From DATIBQ01 sp964573395 (GTDB taxonomy: Bacteria; Patescibacteriota; Minisyncoccia; Phycocordibacterales; UBA9973), in contig CAZNJI010000007.1 in the NCBI GenBank assembly GCA_964573395.1, positions 1 through 32,113 on the forward strand: DNA of 32,113 bases, given 5' to 3'. The translations under genes and the position numbers were made by a program. Positions 1 through 7,607 of this stretch are shown in pieces. The notes under the pieces were generated by a model. It saw only the letters and a list, made by a program, of their open reading frames with translations. It ran no database searches and was not told the DNA's origin. Numbering within the stretch: the first letter of the stretch is position 1; every line of letters begins with the position of its first letter.

Positions 1-695
1 AAAAGCTTTCAAAGCGCAAAGGCGCGCTCCCGATGACCGACTACGCAAAAGAAGGCTACTTGAAAGACGCAGTGTTTAATTTCATTGCAATGATCGGGTG
101 GAATCCGGCCAACCCAGGTTCGGAGCAGGAAATTTTCTCGGTTGACGAGTTAATTGCGAGGTTCGATTTTTCCCGCGTCCAAAAATCAGGGGCGGTGTTC
201 AATGTCGAAAAGCTCGATTGGTTTAATCGCGAATACATGAAGCAGTTAAGTTCGGAAGAATTTTGGCAGCACGCAAACAACTGGATTCCGGATGATCTAG
301 ATAAAGACATGCTCGGGAAATTAGAAAACCTTATGCGCGATCGAATTTCAAAATTTGCTGACATAAAAAGTTTTCTTGCAGAACATGTGTATTTGTTTGA
401 AGACCCAACAGTTGATCCTGCAGTTCTGCCATGGAAAGGTGACACGCTCGAGAACGCCAAAAAACACTTGGCAAAAGTGAAGGAAATTCTTGAGAGTCTT
501 CCGGAGGATAAATGGACCTACGACGACATTAAAGAAGCAGTGATGCCATACGCCGAAGCCGAAGGGAAGGGAAACGTCCTGTGGCCCTTCCGTGTAGCCC
601 TCTCCGGCCGCGAGAAATCCCCCGATCCGTTTGAATTAGCGAGTATTTTAGGAAAAGAAAAAACTATTTATAGATTGAACGGGTTCGAATCCTAG
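1..695 (+). CDS. gltX: Glutamyl-tRNA synthetase, C-terminal part (5' end outside window)
   Basis: Class I aminoacyl-tRNA synthetase that charges tRNA-Glu (or tRNA-Gln where a GatCAB amidotransferase is used) in the cytoplasm. The frame is open from base 3 and begins KLSKRKGALP, the KMSKS-class signature loop that closes over ATP, so the catalytic Rossmann domain lies mainly upstream. The next part (DAVFNFIAMIGWNP, then a helical region ending in ALSGREKSPDPFELASILGKE) is the anticodon-binding alpha-helical cage. The internal ATG at 33 is not a start. The last residues (YRLNGFES) differ from the usual end of the family, where LGKE is followed by a basic helix. They are encoded by bases that look like a tRNA T-loop, so the native C-terminus may have been replaced when the neighbouring island inserted. 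Identity is secure; the altered tail is inference. Confidence 0.95.
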   Translation, partial: KLSKRKGALPMTDYAKEGYLKDAVFNFIAMIGWNPANPGSEQEIFSVDELIARFDFSRVQKSGAVFNVEKLDWFNREYMKQLSSEEFWQHANNWIPDDLDKDMLGKLENLMRDRISKFADIKSFLAEHVYLFEDPTVDPAVLPWKGDTLENAKKHLAKVKEILESLPEDKWTYDDIKEAVMPYAEAEGKGNVLWPFRVALSGREKSPDPFELASILGKEKTIYRLNGFES

Positions 696-706
696 ATACT
701 CAGCCA
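681..706 (+). other. tRNA 3'-end-like sequence overlapping the gltX stop
   Basis: GGTTCGAATCC (682-692) matches the T-stem/T-loop core. It is followed at exact tRNA spacing by the rest of a 5-nt T-stem strand, 7 nt of acceptor strand (696-702), a G discriminator (703) and CCA (704-706). The T-stem pairs only in its inner three positions. The only 5' acceptor candidate (GAGTAT at 641-646) is too close for a normal tRNA and no D or anticodon arm is present. This is therefore at most a tRNA 3' remnant, the kind of sequence integrases use as an attachment site. Coincidence is possible. Confidence 0.4.
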
Positions 707-742
707 ACATGAGCTAGCTCGAAGATAGAGCTAAACATGAGC
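706..742. repeat. 9-bp direct repeats around a 10-bp palindrome at the island edge
   Basis: AACATGAGC occurs at 706-714 and 734-742. The palindrome GAGCTAGCTC (711-720) overlaps the first copy, and GAGCTA recurs at 728-733, giving a TAGCTC/GAGCTA hairpin at 715-733. The stretch between gltX and the island operon holds no credible ORF. It is a possible recombination or regulatory site; the function is not known. Confidence 0.4.
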
Positions 743-782
743 ACTATACTTTAATTGCATACCTGCTGAGAGCAGTATTCAG

Positions 783-820
783 AACAAAAAGCACTTCCTG
801 AACGGAGGTCTTTTTGTTGT
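783..820 (+). terminator. Rho-independent terminator
   Basis: Arms 783-791/810-818 and 793-798/804-809 pair with one bulged C (792) and one U-G pair around a 5-nt loop. The structure sits in an A-rich to T-rich context ending in a T-tract. It insulates the R-M operon from gltX. Its right arm overlaps the next inverted repeat. Confidence 0.8.
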
Positions 821-835
821 TTTATATTACAACAA
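814..835. promoter_or_regulatory. Perfect inverted repeat, candidate XRE controller operator
   Basis: TTGTTGT (814-820) and ACAACAA (829-835) form a perfect 7-bp inverted repeat with an 8-bp A/T spacer. It ends 7 bp before the -10 hexamer of the R-M operon. Size, symmetry and position fit a dimeric XRE-family controller that regulates its own operon. The operator role is inferred. Confidence 0.5.
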
Positions 836-842
836 CTTATGT

Positions 843-848
843 TATACT
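843..848 (+). promoter_or_regulatory. -10 box of the XRE-mod-res operon
   Basis: TATACT lies exactly 6 nt before the ATG at 855, so transcription should begin at or next to the start codon (leaderless). No good -35 is present at 17 bp; the inverted repeat at 814-835 covers that place. Confidence 0.6.
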
Positions 849-854
849 TTAATC

Positions 855-1061
855 ATGAAAGATGATGCCAAAAAGTTGGGAGAAAATCTCAAAAAACTTA
901 GGATCAAAAAAGATATTAGTCAAATAGAACTCGCCAGAATATTAGGCGTTGATCGATCTTTTGTGAGTAATATCGAGAATGGAAAAAACAATCCAACTCT
1001 TTCAACCATTACTAGCTTAGCTAAGGCGTTAGATGTTTCAACTAACGAACTTTTGAAATAA
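855..1061 (+). CDS. XRE-family transcriptional regulator (probable R-M controller)
   Basis: A 68-residue protein made almost entirely of one HTH_3/Cro-C1 domain. Helices 2 and 3 (SQIELARILGVDRSFVSNIE) carry the typical turn, followed by NGKNNPTLSTITSLAKAL. It should bind DNA as a dimer. It is the first gene of a tight operon, with mod starting 2 nt after its stop. A perfect inverted repeat lies just upstream of its -10 box. Controller proteins of this size delay nuclease expression in Type II R-M systems; the same role for a Type III system is inferred from position. The fold is clear and the specific function is likely but unproved. Confidence 0.85.
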   Translation: MKDDAKKLGENLKKLRIKKDISQIELARILGVDRSFVSNIENGKNNPTLSTITSLAKALDVSTNELLK

Positions 1062-1063
1062 CT

Positions 1064-2866
1064 ATGAAAAAGAAACCTCATCACGAATGGTCTAAAGATA
1101 AATTGGTTCACTATGTGGATTTGTTATTAAAGCGTAAAAAATTTGGAATTGTTTGGGAACCAAAAGATGAAGATGTTGCTGAAAAATGCAAACAAATGTT
1201 ACCCGTGATTTCTTATGATGAAAAAAAGTCTATTTTGAATAACAATGGTGAGACAAATATTTTAATACAGGGTGATAATTATGAATCTTTATCTGTTTTA
1301 AATTATACTCATAAAAAAAAGATAGACATAATCTACATTGATCCACCTTATAATACTGGAGATAAAGATTTTATGTACAATGATAAATTTATTGATACAG
1401 AAGATCATTATCGTCATTCAAAATGGTTATCTTTCATGCAAAAGAGACTTCTTCTTTCTAAACGATTGTTGAAAGATACTGGTTTTATGTTTGTAAGTAT
1501 TGATGAAAACGAATTTGCACAATTAAAGATTTTAATGGATGAAATATTCGGTCGTGAAAATTTTATTAATTGTATAACAGTAAAAACAAAAACATCTTCT
1601 GGTGCTAGTGGAGGTGGAGAAGATAAAAAACTAAAGAAAAATATAGAATTTTTACTTTTTTATGCAAAAAATAGAAACTTTTTTAAATACCAACCTGTTT
1701 ATATTAAAAGAAATCTTTTCGATATTATCGATGAAAAAGAGGAAGATGGAAAATCTTTTGAGTATAAAAGTGTTCTAAAAGATTTGGGATCTAAAAAACT
1801 ATATAAGGTAATAAAAGATGGTAGTGGTAAGGATATAAAAATATACAAACATGCTAAATATAAGGTTTTAACTTTAAAAGCTTTTGCTAAGGAAAATAAT
1901 TGCACAGAGAAAGAGATTTACTTAAACCATTTAGATAAGATTTTTAGACTTCAACCAGCCCAATCATCTATTCGAACTAGAGTAAATACGGCAACAGAAA
2001 ATTCTAGAGACTTGTATTCTATTGAATACACGCCAAGAAGTGGTAAAAATAAAGGTACAATTGCGACAAATTATTATTTGAAATGTGATTTAGTAAATTG
2101 GCTCAGTGATACAACTCAAAAAATTGGCGATAAGTTAATAAAACAAGAAAAAGCAGGAACGCTTTGGGATGATCTTACTTGGCAAGGACTCTCATCTGAA
2201 GGAGGAGTAAAATTCAGAAGTAAAAAACCTATAGCTTTCTTGGAAAGAATGTTCTCTCTTTACCCTTACGAAAATGCAACTATTTTGGATTTTTTTGCTG
2301 GATCTGGTTCGACAGGGCACGCGGTATTAAATTTAAATGAAAAAGATGGACAAAAAAGAAAATTTATTCTATGTACAAATGATAAAGATGAAAACGGCTC
2401 TCATAAAATAATGACAACTGTTTTGTACCCTAGAATTATAAATGTAATTAATGGATATGGAAAAAAGAAAGGATTGGGAGGTAATTTAAGATTTTTCAAG
2501 ACAGAATTCATAGACAAAATTAAAACAGATAAAGACAAAAGGGATTTCGTTAGAAAAGCAGTAGAAATGCTTTGTCTTTCAGAGGAAACATTCGATAAGA
2601 TAATTTCAAATAAAGATTTTGCACTTTATGAATCAATAGATAAGGCAACGATGATAATTTTTGATGAAAATGAAATTGAGGAGGCAAAAAAAGTTTTAAA
2701 GAAGAATAAAAAAATTATCAGTATTTATATATTTAGTTATGATCATACGGTCGATGAATCAGATTTTGAAGATATACCAAAGGTAAAAATAAAACCAATC
2801 CCTGAAGTTATCCTGAATGTATATCGCAAAATTTTTAAAGAACTATATAAACCAAAAGAGATATGA
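1064..2866 (+). CDS. mod: Type III restriction-modification system DNA methyltransferase (Mod)
   Basis: A 600-residue site-specific DNA methyltransferase, probably adenine-N6, that also recognizes the target for the Mod-Res complex. The catalytic motif IV DPPYNTG lies at residues 93-99. The SAM-binding motif I (DFFAGSGSTGHA) comes later at about 409-420. This order, catalytic motif first, defines the beta class used by Type III Mod. Residues 150-390 between the motifs should hold the target recognition domain. The gene is strongly A/T-rich with A/T-ending codons, unlike the chromosomal genes after 6283. Its TGA stop overlaps the res start (ATGA), so the two are translationally coupled. Length and motif order fit the family, so the call is secure; the recognition sequence is unknown. 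Confidence 0.95.
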   Translation: MKKKPHHEWSKDKLVHYVDLLLKRKKFGIVWEPKDEDVAEKCKQMLPVISYDEKKSILNNNGETNILIQGDNYESLSVLNYTHKKKIDIIYIDPPYNTGDKDFMYNDKFIDTEDHYRHSKWLSFMQKRLLLSKRLLKDTGFMFVSIDENEFAQLKILMDEIFGRENFINCITVKTKTSSGASGGGEDKKLKKNIEFLLFYAKNRNFFKYQPVYIKRNLFDIIDEKEEDGKSFEYKSVLKDLGSKKLYKVIKDGSGKDIKIYKHAKYKVLTLKAFAKENNCTEKEIYLNHLDKIFRLQPAQSSIRTRVNTATENSRDLYSIEYTPRSGKNKGTIATNYYLKCDLVNWLSDTTQKIGDKLIKQEKAGTLWDDLTWQGLSSEGGVKFRSKKPIAFLERMFSLYPYENATILDFFAGSGSTGHAVLNLNEKDGQKRKFILCTNDKDENGSHKIMTTVLYPRIINVINGYGKKKGLGGNLRFFKTEFIDKIKTDKDKRDFVRKAVEMLCLSEETFDKIISNKDFALYESIDKATMIIFDENEIEEAKKVLKKNKKIISIYIFSYDHTVDESDFEDIPKVKIKPIPEVILNVYRKIFKELYKPKEI

Positions 2867-5649
2867 AACAATTAATTTATCAACAAAAAGCAATAGCAAA
2901 AATAGTAAACCATTCCGTTACTTATTTAAGCGACTCTGACCCTCAAACTCTCATATTTCAAGCCCCAACCGGTTCAGGGAAAACAACAATGATGGCCGAA
3001 TCAATGATTCGTATCGTGAAAGAATTACAGTCAAAAGAGACTCTTTCTTTTGTATGGATTTCTGTAAATAATCTACATAGACAAAGTAGCGAAAGCTTAG
3101 AACTTCATTTTGAAAATGATCGTCTTTTGGAGTGTGTTGAAGCAAGAGATATTGTTGGAAATGTTTTAGAGGAAAATCAAATCTTATTTATAAATTGGCA
3201 GAGTTTGAATCGTGAGGGAAATCTTTTCATGGTTGAAAACGAGGATGATTGGAACTTATCTAAAATAATTTCAAACACAAAAGATGAGGGTAGAAAAATT
3301 GTATTAATTATTGACGAGAGTCACCACTCTGCAAAAACTTCTAAAGCAAAAGAGGTACTGTCTATTATCGAGCCAGATTTAACTATTGAAATGTCGGCCA
3401 CACCAAAAGATATAAGTGGAATACCTATAAAGATAAAGATTGAAGATGTTGTTGCTGAAGGAATGATAAAAAAAGAAGTAAAGATAAACTTCGGGCTTAA
3501 AAAGGATTTTGTAAAAAATAATGAAGATATTGTAAATGTTGCATTACAAAAAAGAAAACAATTAAAAGCTAGTTATGAAAAATTAGGTTTAAAAATTAAT
3601 CCTCTTTTGTTAATACAAATTCCTGATGCTAAAAAAGGACAAAGACCCCCTGAAGAAAAAATTATTGATGTTTTATCTAAATTCGGTATTACAAAAGATG
3701 CAGGAAGATTAGGAATTTATTTAAACCAAGAAGATAAAGACCATCTTTTTAATGTCCGTGAGAATACAAGCGAGATCGAAGTTTTAATTTTTAAAGATGC
3801 TATTGCTCTTGGGTGGGATTGCCCTAGAGCTTCTATACTTTTACTTCAAAAGGAATGGAACTCTGAAAACTATGAGTTTAATGTTCAAACATTGGGGCGT
3901 ATTATGCGTATGCCAGAACAAAAGCATTACGAATCTTGTGAAGATTTAAATTTTGGTTATGTATTTACAGCTTCTGATAATTTTACGATAGTTGAAGATA
4001 TTGCTAAAGATTATGCAAGTAGTGCAACAATGTTGAGAGATAATACAAAATATAGAAATATTGATTTACCTAGTGCACAAATAAGACGGAAGCGAGAAAT
4101 AACTCGCCTGCAGGCTCCTTTCAAAAAATATCTTTTTGATTCGGCTGAAGAATTAAATACAAAAAAGAAGTTGGTGACCAGTATCGCTACTTACAAAAAA
4201 GTTGTGGGTGTCGGTGGTTCTGCAAAAACTATCGATGAAAAAAGAAAAGATATTGATTTTAAGAGTGAAATTGAAATCGAAAAAAATAGAGAAGAAGTCT
4301 TTGATTCTTATAGTAGATTTTTAGAATCTTGCACTGTTCCTTATGCAAAATCAGACTCAACCAATACTTTGAAAAGTCACTTGAGGGCACTTTTTATAAC
4401 TCTATTTAAAATAGATGACGAAGATCAAATCGCAAACATAGTTATAAGAGATAAAAATAAGACAGAGATAGAGGAATTGATTGATCTTGCAAAAACTAAA
4501 TACGCGAATCTCCCAACTCAACAAGATACTATTGTCGAGAATAATAATTGGCAAATCCCCGAAGATATAAGCGTATTTAATGATTTTGAAGAACAAGTAG
4601 ATATACAAAAGTCTATAATGTCTCCTTACTATTTAAAAAAAGATAAAAATTCAAGACTTACTATATCAAAACCTGAAAACAAGTTTGTGTCTAAGCTTGA
4701 ATCATCAGAAGATTATTTAGTTTGGTGGTTTAAAAATGGAGAAAGAGAGAGTAAATTTTTTGGAATACCTTATAAAAAACAAAATCCAAAAAGTGGAGAA
4801 GATGCACTCTATGGCTTTTATCCAGATTTTATCCTAAAGACAAAGAAAGAAACCATTATTGTCGAGATAAAAGATGATAAGGATTTTAAAAATGAAAACC
4901 TACTAAAACTTAATGCTGGGAAAGCTTATGTTGAGAAGTATAAAGGTAAAGATAATATCCTTTTCTTCATTCTTTCACCGAGGGATTATATAAATTTTTT
5001 CCATAGTCTAAACGAGCAAAGCTTAGATACTTTTTCTTCAAAATATGAGTACGACTTGATTCGTTTTTCGCAAAGTAGAAAAGTTGTATCTAAGGCAACG
5101 AAAGCAGAATCTAAAGAAGATCAGGAATTGTTAGATTTATATGAAGAAGAACTTAATCAGGCCATAAAGAAGATTAAAGATATTGAAACTGAAAAAGAAA
5201 TACTCAAAATAGACCTAGATAATGCAAAATTGATGCTAAAAGAAGAATCTTCTATTTTAGAAGATCAGGATGTTAAACTCCCAAAACCTTTTAATGTATG
5301 TATTATCGGAGAAACTGTTGATGATGATTTGATATTAAAAGATGCAAGAAAATACTTTACTAAATACGGACTTGGGGCAAATGATTGGGATATTCAATTT
5401 ATATCAAACTCAAAATTAAAAAGCTCTGATGTGTTCTCTGGACTTAAAAGAGGTCAAAGTAAATATAACTTAATTATTACAGCACAAATATATCATCATT
5501 CTGCGAAGGGTAACGAAAGTGCAAACATGCTAACAGAGCTTAAAAAACCAAAATACATAGATCATATAGTTGGATCTTCACCAAAAGATAAATTATCTGT
5601 AAAAGACATGTTATCTGCGCTTGAAAAGTATATTTCTAAATTCAATTAA
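2863..5649 (+). CDS. res: Type III restriction enzyme, helicase-nuclease subunit (Res), with an extra C-terminal domain
   Basis: A 928-residue SF2 translocase-nuclease that cleaves unmodified DNA in complex with Mod. Walker A APTGSGKTT is at 34-42, the DEAH-type box DESHH at 151-155, and SATPKD follows as motif III. A motif V/VI-like segment (GWDCPRAS, then QTLGRIMRMPE) closes the helicase core. A PD-(D/E)XK nuclease signature is visible as PD at 654-655 and VEIK at 667-670. After it come a charged coiled-coil-like stretch (about 750-805) and a separate alpha/beta-looking segment from about 810 (FNVCIIGETVDDD) to the end, which I do not recognize. The gene overlaps mod by 4 nt and ends 8 nt into the opposing recombinase remnant. 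Function is secure; the terminal segment is unassigned. Confidence 0.93.
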   Translation: MKQLIYQQKAIAKIVNHSVTYLSDSDPQTLIFQAPTGSGKTTMMAESMIRIVKELQSKETLSFVWISVNNLHRQSSESLELHFENDRLLECVEARDIVGNVLEENQILFINWQSLNREGNLFMVENEDDWNLSKIISNTKDEGRKIVLIIDESHHSAKTSKAKEVLSIIEPDLTIEMSATPKDISGIPIKIKIEDVVAEGMIKKEVKINFGLKKDFVKNNEDIVNVALQKRKQLKASYEKLGLKINPLLLIQIPDAKKGQRPPEEKIIDVLSKFGITKDAGRLGIYLNQEDKDHLFNVRENTSEIEVLIFKDAIALGWDCPRASILLLQKEWNSENYEFNVQTLGRIMRMPEQKHYESCEDLNFGYVFTASDNFTIVEDIAKDYASSATMLRDNTKYRNIDLPSAQIRRKREITRLQAPFKKYLFDSAEELNTKKKLVTSIATYKKVVGVGGSAKTIDEKRKDIDFKSEIEIEKNREEVFDSYSRFLESCTVPYAKSDSTNTLKSHLRALFITLFKIDDEDQIANIVIRDKNKTEIEELIDLAKTKYANLPTQQDTIVENNNWQIPEDISVFNDFEEQVDIQKSIMSPYYLKKDKNSRLTISKPENKFVSKLESSEDYLVWWFKNGERESKFFGIPYKKQNPKSGEDALYGFYPDFILKTKKETIIVEIKDDKDFKNENLLKLNAGKAYVEKYKGKDNILFFILSPRDYINFFHSLNEQSLDTFSSKYEYDLIRFSQSRKVVSKATKAESKEDQELLDLYEEELNQAIKKIKDIETEKEILKIDLDNAKLMLKEESSILEDQDVKLPKPFNVCIIGETVDDDLILKDARKYFTKYGLGANDWDIQFISNSKLKSSDVFSGLKRGQSKYNLIITAQIYHHSAKGNESANMLTELKKPKYIDHIVGSSPKDKLSVKDMLSALEKYISKFN

Positions 5650-6157
5650 TTGAAACTATTTTATTTTTCAATAAAATCTTGCTCTTAAAACAAGTTAGTA
5701 ATTCTCGTTTCTCTTCAATCAAACCGTCTTTCAAAATAAATTTGGCGTAGTCTCTAATGTCTACGTCTTTTATTTGTATCTGCTGTTTTGTATTTAATAC
5801 AGATTGATTAAAGCGTTTTATTCGCTCAACTTCATATTTGATTTTCTCTTTCATCCCAATCTCGTTGATATTGACTTGATCAATCAACTTTTCAAATTGC
5901 TGTATTAATTCAATCTCGTTTATATACCCACACTTACAATTTTTATCTTTAGATCGAGTACATCCATAATAGATATGTCTATTAACTGATCCGTCTTTCA
6001 GCTTTTTAAACTTCTCATCTGCACAGATTCCAGATCCACAAAGTCCACAAGTTATCATTTTCGTAAAAGCAAATTCTTTTGGTTCCTGGGTTCTCAAAAC
6101 TTGGCTTTTTGTTTGTTCTTGAACCAGATCAAAGCTCGCATCCGACAGAACGTGCGA
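5642..6157 (-). pseudogene. Large serine recombinase, C-terminal remnant
   Basis: On the minus strand the frame is open from 6157 to a stop at 5642. It begins SHVLSDASFDLVQEQ, continues QVLRTQEPKEFAFTKMITCG and carries a zinc ribbon (CGLCGSG, later YYGCTRSKDKNCKCG) and a coiled-coil tail. This is the recombinase-domain end, zinc ribbon and coiled coil of a large serine integrase. The N-terminal resolvase domain with its catalytic Ser and most of the recombinase domain are missing. An in-frame TAG sits just before S at 6158-6160, and upstream translation in that frame shows nothing recombinase-like. The fragment is A/T-rich like the R-M genes and ends tail to tail with res. It marks the right edge of a mobile element that can no longer excise by itself. 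Family clear; truncation seen directly. Confidence 0.85.
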
Positions 6158-6229
6158 CTACTTCTTTTTCAGAAGGGTGTTACTGAGCTCGTACAGACAG
6201 AGCGACTGATAGAGTCGATATATCAGGAA

Positions 6230-6249
6230 ACCGTGAGAGTGTACCGTGA
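6230..6249 (+). repeat. Short tandem direct repeat upstream of sppA
   Basis: ACCGTGA occurs at 6230-6236 and 6243-6249 with 13-bp periodicity, followed by TTACCGG, about 20-40 bp before the sppA -10 box. The preceding stretch (6161-6229) also has a CTGATA/TATCAG inverted repeat and no credible ORF. It may be an activator or repressor site; weak. Confidence 0.3.
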
Positions 6250-6270
6250 ATATTTACCGGTTAATTAAGG

Positions 6271-6276
6271 TATACT
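6271..6276 (+). promoter_or_regulatory. -10 box of sppA, leaderless spacing
   Basis: TATACT ends exactly 6 nt before the ATG at 6283. No Shine-Dalgarno sequence fits in between. Confidence 0.6.
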
Positions 6277-6282
6277 CCTACA

Positions 6283-7125
6283 ATGGAACCAGAAAAAGCG
6301 GGACGGAGGGTGAAGGTCAAAACCATTATTGCCGTAGTGGCGGCGTTTGTGATTTTAAGCGTGGCGAGTGCGGCCATTTATAATGGTTTGTTTGGCTGGA
6401 GCGAGGTTAGCTACTACGAAGAAGGAGGCGATTATGGGGAATGTAATGTGCTTGGAATCAATCTCTACGGCGATTTAGTAACCTTTGCCGGCACGAACGA
6501 TTATGCGCCGGAAGGAGAAGAATATGCTGGCATGACCACGAGCGACGACATTATGCTTGCCATTCAGGCAGAAAAGCAGAACGATTCGATCAAGGCGTAC
6601 CTACTTGAGGTAGATTCATACGGCGGCTATCCGGTAGCGGGGGAGGAAGTTGCAACGGCGCTGCAAGATTCCGGGAAGCCAACCGTGGCGCTTATCCGGC
6701 AGGCGGGGCTTTCGGCAGCATTCTGGGCGGCAACGGGGGCAGATAGAATTTTTGCATCGAAAAATTCTGATGTTGGAAGCATTGGCGCAACCGCATCGTA
6801 CTTGTATGAACGACAGCCGAATTCTCAGTTCATTGAACTGAACAGTGCCCGCTATAAAGATACCGGTACGCTAGAAAAGCCGCTGACGGCCGAAGATCGC
6901 GCGCTCATTTTGCGTGACCTCAACATTATTCACCAGAACTTCGTTGAGGCAGTGGCGAAAAACAGAAATCTTGCAATCGAGAAAGTGCGGGCGGCGGCTG
7001 ACGGTTCATCGGTGCTGGGAGAACGGGCAAAAGAGCTTGGACTGATTGACGAAATTGGCAGCTGGAAAGAAGCCGAAGCCTATCTAGAAACCCAAATTGG
7101 CGAAAAGCCGGTGGTGTGCTGGTAA
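6283..7125 (+). CDS. sppA: Signal peptide peptidase SppA-type protease (S49 family)
   Basis: Membrane-bound serine protease, 280 residues, of the short SppA type that degrades leftover signal peptides and other membrane peptides outside the cytoplasmic face. One N-terminal transmembrane helix (about 13-35) is followed by a crotonase-like S49 domain. The nucleophile region GLSAAFWAATGADRI aligns with the family AASGGYYVASAADKI, which gives Ser144. The general base is probably Lys192 in ARYKDTG. The family Gly-Gly after Ser is replaced by Ala-Ala, an uncommon variant near the oxyanion hole. GSIGA and a final LIDEIG helix are typical. It is the first chromosomal gene right of the island and is transcribed alone. 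The call is strong and active-site assignments are by alignment from memory. Confidence 0.88.
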   Translation: MEPEKAGRRVKVKTIIAVVAAFVILSVASAAIYNGLFGWSEVSYYEEGGDYGECNVLGINLYGDLVTFAGTNDYAPEGEEYAGMTTSDDIMLAIQAEKQNDSIKAYLLEVDSYGGYPVAGEEVATALQDSGKPTVALIRQAGLSAAFWAATGADRIFASKNSDVGSIGATASYLYERQPNSQFIELNSARYKDTGTLEKPLTAEDRALILRDLNIIHQNFVEAVAKNRNLAIEKVRAAADGSSVLGERAKELGLIDEIGSWKEAEAYLETQIGEKPVVCW

Positions 7126-7143
7126 ACGATCATAAATTCCTTA

Positions 7144-7149
7144 TATACT
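7144..7149 (+). promoter_or_regulatory. -10 box of the cupin gene, leaderless spacing
   Basis: TATACT ends 6 nt before the ATG at 7156, with no Shine-Dalgarno sequence. Confidence 0.6.
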
Positions 7150-7155
7150 AAAAGC

Positions 7156-7554
7156 ATGAAAAGAGGATATAAAACAAACATTGAGCATCTTACAAAAGAA
7201 AACAGCGATTTTCGCCGGGTGCTTTACACGAGCGCGCAGTGCCAGCTTGTACTTATGACGCTTGCGGTCGGCGAGGAGATCGGCCCTGAAACGCATCCGG
7301 AGAATGATCAGTTTTTTAGATTCGAATCGGGATTCGGCACCGTGCTCGTTGGCGAAACGGAGTATGCGGTTTCTGATGGCGATGCCGTCATCGTTCCAGC
7401 AGGGACGGAACATAACGTCATGAATACCGGCCCCGAGCCGCTTAAACTTTACACCATTTATGCTCCTGCTCACCATAAAGACGGCGTTGTTCGGCATTCG
7501 AAAGCTGAAGCAGAAGCCGATAGCCCGGATTTTGACGGAACGACTACCGAATAA
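7156..7554 (+). CDS. Small cupin-domain protein
   Basis: A 132-residue cytoplasmic single-domain cupin beta-barrel. Motif 1 is GPETHPENDQFF...E with possible metal ligands His47 and Glu57. Motif 2 is GDAVIVPAGTEHNVMN, an exact match to the conserved second cupin motif, with His86 as ligand. The family contains sugar isomerase-like and sensor proteins that bind Mn or Zn, and the substrate here cannot be read from the sequence. The protein ends in an acidic unstructured tail. It has its own -10 box and lies between sppA and an ABC operon, with no clear operon partner. Fold sure, function open. Confidence 0.85.
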   Translation: MKRGYKTNIEHLTKENSDFRRVLYTSAQCQLVLMTLAVGEEIGPETHPENDQFFRFESGFGTVLVGETEYAVSDGDAVIVPAGTEHNVMNTGPEPLKLYTIYAPAHHKDGVVRHSKAEAEADSPDFDGTTTE

Positions 7555-7593
7555 GTGTTTAGCGAAAATTCCGTATCAGCGCCAGCCTCATGG

Positions 7594-7599
7594 TATAGT
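7594..7599 (+). promoter_or_regulatory. -10 box of the ABC operon
   Basis: TATAGT lies 8 nt before the ATG at 7608, so only a very short leader is possible. No Shine-Dalgarno sequence is present. Confidence 0.45.
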
Positions 7600-7607
7600 T
7601 ATTTTCT

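Noticed and set aside
640..706. Complete tRNA gene
   Set aside because: The 3' end fits, but the only acceptor partner leaves 67 nt in total, and no D or anticodon arm folds. Kept only as a remnant.
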